A stretch of 8,604 nucleotides of DNA from an uncultured Bacilli bacterium (GTDB lineage: Bacteria; Bacillota_I; Bacilli_A; RF39; UBA660): the NCBI GenBank assembly GCA_947632415.1, contig CANRPB010000066.1, forward strand, positions 1 to 8,604, read 5' to 3'. Both the position numbers and the translations under genes were made by a program. The notes below the pieces were generated by a model, which searched no databases, was not told the origin of the DNA, and worked only from the letters and a program-made list of their open reading frames with translations. Shown here piece after piece: positions 6,681 through 8,604 of this stretch (within the stretch, counting starts at the first letter, position 1; each line of letters starts with the position of its first letter).

Positions 6681-6717
6681 ATCATCACCAAAGATATAAC
6701 CTTTCAATTACAATCTA

Positions 6718-6745
6718 ATTATATCAAAAAACAAATGTTTGTGAA
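6718..6745 (-). promoter_or_regulatory. Promoter of the tmk-GDPD unit with an internal palindrome
   Basis: The minus strand reads TTCACA at 6745-6740, a 16-base spacer and TATAAT at 6723-6718. The spacer and -35 region contain ACAAACATTTGT (6742-6731), an inverted repeat with five-base arms, which would be a natural operator position. About 38 bases of leader precede the tmk start. Confidence 0.65.
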
Positions 6746-6765
6746 AATAATTTTTAATAAAAAAA

Positions 6766-6777
6766 ACAATATATTGT
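6766..6777. repeat. Perfect 12-base palindrome ACAATATATTGT
   Basis: This perfect inverted repeat lies between the tmk promoter and the prepilin terminator, in a very AT-rich spacer. It could be an operator for tmk but sits about 20 bases upstream of the -35 box. In DNA this rich in A and T a chance palindrome is also possible. Confidence 0.3.
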
Positions 6778-6790
6778 AAAATATATAATA

Positions 6791-6833
6791 AAAAATCCGA
6801 TAAAAGCTCAATTAATGATTTTATCAGATTTTA
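6791..6833 (-). terminator. Intrinsic terminator after the prepilin-like gene
   Basis: The arms at 6833-6819 and 6805-6791 pair over 14 of 15 positions around a 13-base loop. In the minus-strand RNA the one imperfect inner pair is a G-U. The stem ends in five U, and the hairpin lies 24 bases past the stop at 6857. In the other orientation the same stem is followed by a T-rich run, so it may also stop plus-strand transcripts. Confidence 0.8.
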
Positions 6834-6856
6834 TTTTTTCTTTATTAGTTTCATTG

Positions 6857-8174
6857 TTAAGGAATAATTTGAGATTTAGAAACTGTTATAACTGGGCGCA
6901 CACCACGGCTGGGGTCATTCACATAAATAGTGTTCATGTCACCATTGCGGTTCACACGCCACGCACCAACAGAACCACCGTCGCGGGCCGTACTTGTCCA
7001 ATATCCATATGCATTAGTAGTACTAGTATTTTGACTACAACCACGACTTTCACAGTCTGTTAGATTACTATACAACCATGCATAATTACTTGCGCCCTTC
7101 GATTGGGCTACTTGGGTTTGCCATTTCCCAGTTGTATCACTGGTACTATATGCTCCGTCTAAATAAAAATATCCTTGTGATGTATCCCAATCAGACTTCC
7201 TTACTATGATTGCTACTTCTTCGGCACTTATCAATCTTGCTTTATAGGAACTATAATCTATTGTATAATTATTACCTGAAGTCGTTTCTGCTGTGTATGT
7301 ATCTGTTCTATTTGGTATTGTCCAATTTTCTGTATCAGTTTTTAATTGTTGCAATACCGTCAATGGACCTCTATTATTACATCCTGCTACTGTCGTTCCA
7401 TCACTTTGTTTACAGTTATCATAAATACCAACTGGAACTGTCCCATTCGAATATTCTATTCCTAATTCTTTTGCTTTAGTTACAACACTATCATAATCAT
7501 TTTTTAATGCCCAGACTACTCCTGATTCAGTCGTACTATGATCTAGTATCATTGTATATCCATTATCTGATACATCATATACATACCATTTCATACAACC
7601 GCTTTTTGTATTTGTATCTGAATTTTCACTATATTCTTCCTTTGTACAACTTGTACTTTGTCCAGTTGTTGCAGTTGGATTTAAGTATACTTCTATTCCA
7701 TTACATTTTCCTTTTTCTGTGGAGTATACTTCTCCTCCTATCATTGTTACTTTATAGTCACCTATGGTTAAACATGCTGCTTCTACTGAGCCTTCATCTA
7801 GAACTACACTTCCTCCGGCTGGAGCTTTCCCTGTAAATGGGATTACAGTTGATACTGGATTAGAACCATTTAATAGTTCTCCATTTGTACCTAGATTAAA
7901 GAATCCATCTAGGTCTTTCTCTCCTATTTTTGTTAGTTCTGATATATAGTATTGATTTACGGCATCTCTATAACCATATGCACTATCTATTGCTGCTCCC
8001 TTTCTTGAATTCTCAATTATATTTAATATTATTGGGACTGTTATTACTGCTATTATCGCAAGTATTACTATTATAGCGAGTAGTTCTATGAGGGTGAAAG
8101 CCTTTATTTTACTAGTTTTTCGTGCCCCCCCCCCCTAGGTTACTATTAGTTAATTTTACTTTTTTATTTTCCAT
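6857..8174 (-). CDS. Phase-variable type IV prepilin-like surface protein with lectin-like C-terminus (out of frame as sequenced)
   Basis: ATG at 8174, six bases after AAGGAGG, opens MENKKVKLTNSNLGGGG. With eleven G it then reads TKN and hits TAG. Deleting one G (or adding two) joins it to an open frame down to TAA at 6857, giving 438 residues. The joined protein has a prepilin signal KAFTLIELLAIIVILAIIA at 24-42, with Ala at -1 and Glu at +5, and a membrane helix. About 350 extracellular residues follow, with several cysteines in pairs (DNCKQSDG..GC, DCESRGC). ARLISAEEVAII and then YGYWTSTA..GAWRV..GVRPVI at the end resemble the C-type-lectin-like domains of FISUMP and DUF6273-type proteins. 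Residues 392-427 lie in a GC-rich block with foreign codon use. It would need a prepilin peptidase and export machinery, not seen here. Function is probably adhesion or display (inference). Confidence 0.8.
6893..7000 (-). other. GC-rich block encoding the C-terminal lectin-like end, candidate variable region
   Basis: By hand count about 58% of these 108 bases are G or C, against roughly 30% around them. It runs from the TGG of WTSTA to the CCA of GVRP and stops abruptly at both ends; the last eleven codons are AT-rich again. Arginine is CGC or CGT here, while AGA dominates elsewhere in the window. Most codons end in C or T, as expected where AAY template codons have been changed at their first two bases. 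These are traits of variable regions of diversity-generating retroelements, which also sit at the end of C-type-lectin domains. No template repeat or reverse transcriptase is in the window. Confidence 0.5.
8125..8135 (-). repeat. Homopolymer G tract of 11, putative phase-variation switch
   Basis: Eleven G in the coding direction sit after codon 13 of the prepilin-like gene. The distance from the ATG to the downstream frame is 49 bases, one too many. Tract lengths of 10 or 13 put the prepilin frame on, while 11 and 12 leave it off. Runs this long are very rare in AT-rich DNA unless kept by selection. The same run occurs in the copy at the left edge. Confidence 0.9.
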
Positions 8175-8180
8175 AAACAT

Positions 8181-8187
8181 CCTCCTT
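8181..8187 (-). promoter_or_regulatory. Ribosome binding site of the prepilin-like gene
   Basis: The minus strand reads AAGGAGG, then ATGTTT, then the ATG at 8174. The perfect site and six-base spacing fix the start there. The ATG at 8180 touches the binding site, though it is in the same frame, so the frame argument is unaffected. Confidence 0.88.
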
Positions 8188-8235
8188 TTTACTTTTCCCT
8201 TATAGAACTATAGCGCTCGCAGTAATTTTATCTTT

Positions 8236-8264
8236 GCTATAATTCTACATTAATAATGTATCAA
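8236..8264 (-). promoter_or_regulatory. Putative promoter of the prepilin-like gene with an operator-like palindrome
   Basis: TTGATA at 8264-8259, 17 bases, then TATAGC at 8241-8236. The spacer holds the perfect inverted repeat TACATTATTAATGTA (8260-8246, arms of seven around one base), well placed for a repressor. TATAGC can also pair with GCTATA about 20 bases downstream, which would form a leader hairpin. The -10 is weak, so the exact boxes are uncertain. The -35 shares bases with the U run of the terminator before it. Confidence 0.5.
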
Positions 8265-8290
8265 AAAAGATACTTTTTGACAAGTACCTT
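8263..8290 (-). terminator. Intrinsic terminator after the nuclease/transposase-like gene
   Basis: On the minus strand AAGGTACTT (8290-8282) and AAGTATCTT (8275-8267) pair around a six-base loop, followed by U from 8268-8263. It is the same stem as at 138-165, with a different loop. It ends the gene that stops at 8327 and shields the prepilin promoter. Confidence 0.85.
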
Positions 8291-8326
8291 TTTATATATT
8301 TTTGTAAGCACATTTAATGTCATTTT

Positions 8327-8604
8327 TTACATTGTTTCTTTTATTTTTTCTATTTCTTCTATAGTTTTTCCACATATTTTAGAAATAGTTTTGTAATCAA
8401 AGTTATTTTCTAACATTGTTCTTATAATTTCAATAGTTTTTTTATCTCTGCCCTGAATCTCTCCTTGTTTGATACCATCCTCTTTTGCTCTTAATTCATC
8501 TTCATAGTCAACCATTTTTTCCCCTACCATTTGTTCATATTCATCGAATATCATTTCGTCACTACTCAACTTAATCACATCCTTAACAATTCTTATCCTT
8601 AATT
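8327..8604 (-). CDS. C-terminal part of an Rpn-type PD-(D/E)XK nuclease/transposase-like protein, partial
   Basis: The frame is open to the right edge, reading LRIRIVKDVIKLSSDEMIF at its start, so the gene enters from outside and only about the last 92 residues are seen. The GTG at 8578 is an internal codon. The visible part holds the pattern known from the C-terminal tail of Rpn/PDDEXK_2 proteins. That is ELRAKEDGIKQGEIQGRDK (a Glu/Gly/Gln-rich helix), then a helix-turn-helix-like NNFDYKTISKICGKTIEEIEKI. The catalytic nuclease domain would lie outside, so activity cannot be assessed. Such genes are usually multicopy and mobile. It is not certain whether this copy is intact. It ends at TAA (8329-8327), followed by the terminator at 8263-8290. 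Confidence 0.7.
   Translation of the reverse strand, partial: LRIRIVKDVIKLSSDEMIFDEYEQMVGEKMVDYEDELRAKEDGIKQGEIQGRDKKTIEIIRTMLENNFDYKTISKICGKTIEEIEKIKETM

Larger units (their letters stand above)
8125..8290. repeat. Direct repeat, copy 2 of the prepilin 5' cassette
   Basis: This matches 1-165 in the same orientation at about 92% identity. It contains terminator, promoter, leader, ribosome binding site, the first 13 codons and the G tract. The most conserved parts are the ribosome binding site with start codon, the TNSNLGGG codons and the stretch around the palindrome. That pattern suggests selection on expression and switching rather than a recent duplication only. Confidence 0.9.

Noticed and set aside
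6681..6707. Longer tmk start at TTG 6707
   Set aside because: There is no binding site, and the family N-terminus (MKGKLIVIEG) begins at 6680 after GGTGAT.
6681..7000. A template repeat or reverse transcriptase inside the window
   Set aside because: I searched by eye for a second copy of the GC-rich block and for reverse-transcriptase motifs and found neither.
6857..7744. Prepilin-like gene starting at internal ATG 7744
   Set aside because: The frame stays open for another 380 bases through a prepilin helix, and 7744 has no binding site; it would yield a protein without export signal.
6815..7949. Several plus-strand open frames across the prepilin-like gene
   Set aside because: They are antisense to a long coding frame with clear domains, are low-complexity (Leu/Tyr/Ser-rich), and have no ribosome binding sites.
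1..8290. The two direct repeats as ends of a composite transposon or island
   Set aside because: Between them lie core genes (prfA, tmk, rnpB, pgsA), and the repeats are explained as 5' ends of two paralogous genes; no terminal inverted repeats or target duplications are seen.
1..8604. Mycoplasma-type code with TGA as tryptophan
   Set aside because: TGA ends tmk and the zinc-ribbon gene in tight contexts, and all tryptophans in recognised proteins are TGG.
1..8604. CRISPR arrays and tRNA genes
   Set aside because: No regularly spaced repeats and no cloverleaf with a T-loop GTTCRA pattern were seen on either strand.

Overview
The window looks like a chromosomal segment of a low-GC Gram-positive bacterium of the Bacilli/Mollicutes side of the Bacillota, probably an uncultured gut lineage of the RF39 or Erysipelotrichales kind (inference). 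Supporting signs are very AT-rich coding sequence, a type B (Bacillus-type) RNase P RNA, the Bacilli-like neighbourhoods gpsB-rnpB and rodZ-pgsA, and strong AGGAGG/AGGTGAT ribosome binding sites. TGA is used as a stop (prfA-downstream gene, tmk), so the standard bacterial code applies rather than the Mycoplasma code. Every gene I can support lies on the minus strand. Read in transcription order it therefore runs from the right edge to the left.

Right edge (8291-8604): the C-terminal end of a PD-(D/E)XK nuclease/transposase-like (Rpn-type) protein that enters from outside the window. Next (6791-8290) comes a self-contained surface-protein module. It has a terminator fused to a promoter with an operator-like palindrome, a strong ribosome binding site, and a type IV prepilin-like gene. 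Eleven consecutive G residues lie between its start codon and its membrane helix. As sequenced the gene is out of frame. Removing one G gives an uninterrupted 438-residue protein with a lectin-like C-terminal end. The last part of that protein is encoded by an abruptly GC-rich block that resembles the variable region of a diversity-generating retroelement target.

Middle (169-6723): a housekeeping block. tmk and a glycerophosphodiester phosphodiesterase gene share one promoter. A second, near-consensus promoter drives prfA, a zinc-ribbon gene and prmC, followed by an M29 aminopeptidase gene. Then come gpsB, rnpB, rodZ-like and pgsA, packed so tightly that the RNase P RNA touches both flanking genes. 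These genes serve nucleotide synthesis, translation termination, tRNA processing, cell-wall growth and phospholipid synthesis.

Left edge (1-165): a second copy, about 92% identical, of the terminator, promoter, leader and start of the prepilin gene. It runs off the window exactly in its own run of at least eleven G. The housekeeping block is thus flanked by two members of a repeated, apparently phase-variable pilin-like family. The most interesting idea in the window is a two-layer diversification system: an on/off switch by G-tract slippage at the 5' end, and possible sequence diversification of a lectin-like tip at the 3' end. No reverse transcriptase or template repeat is visible, so the second layer is inference.
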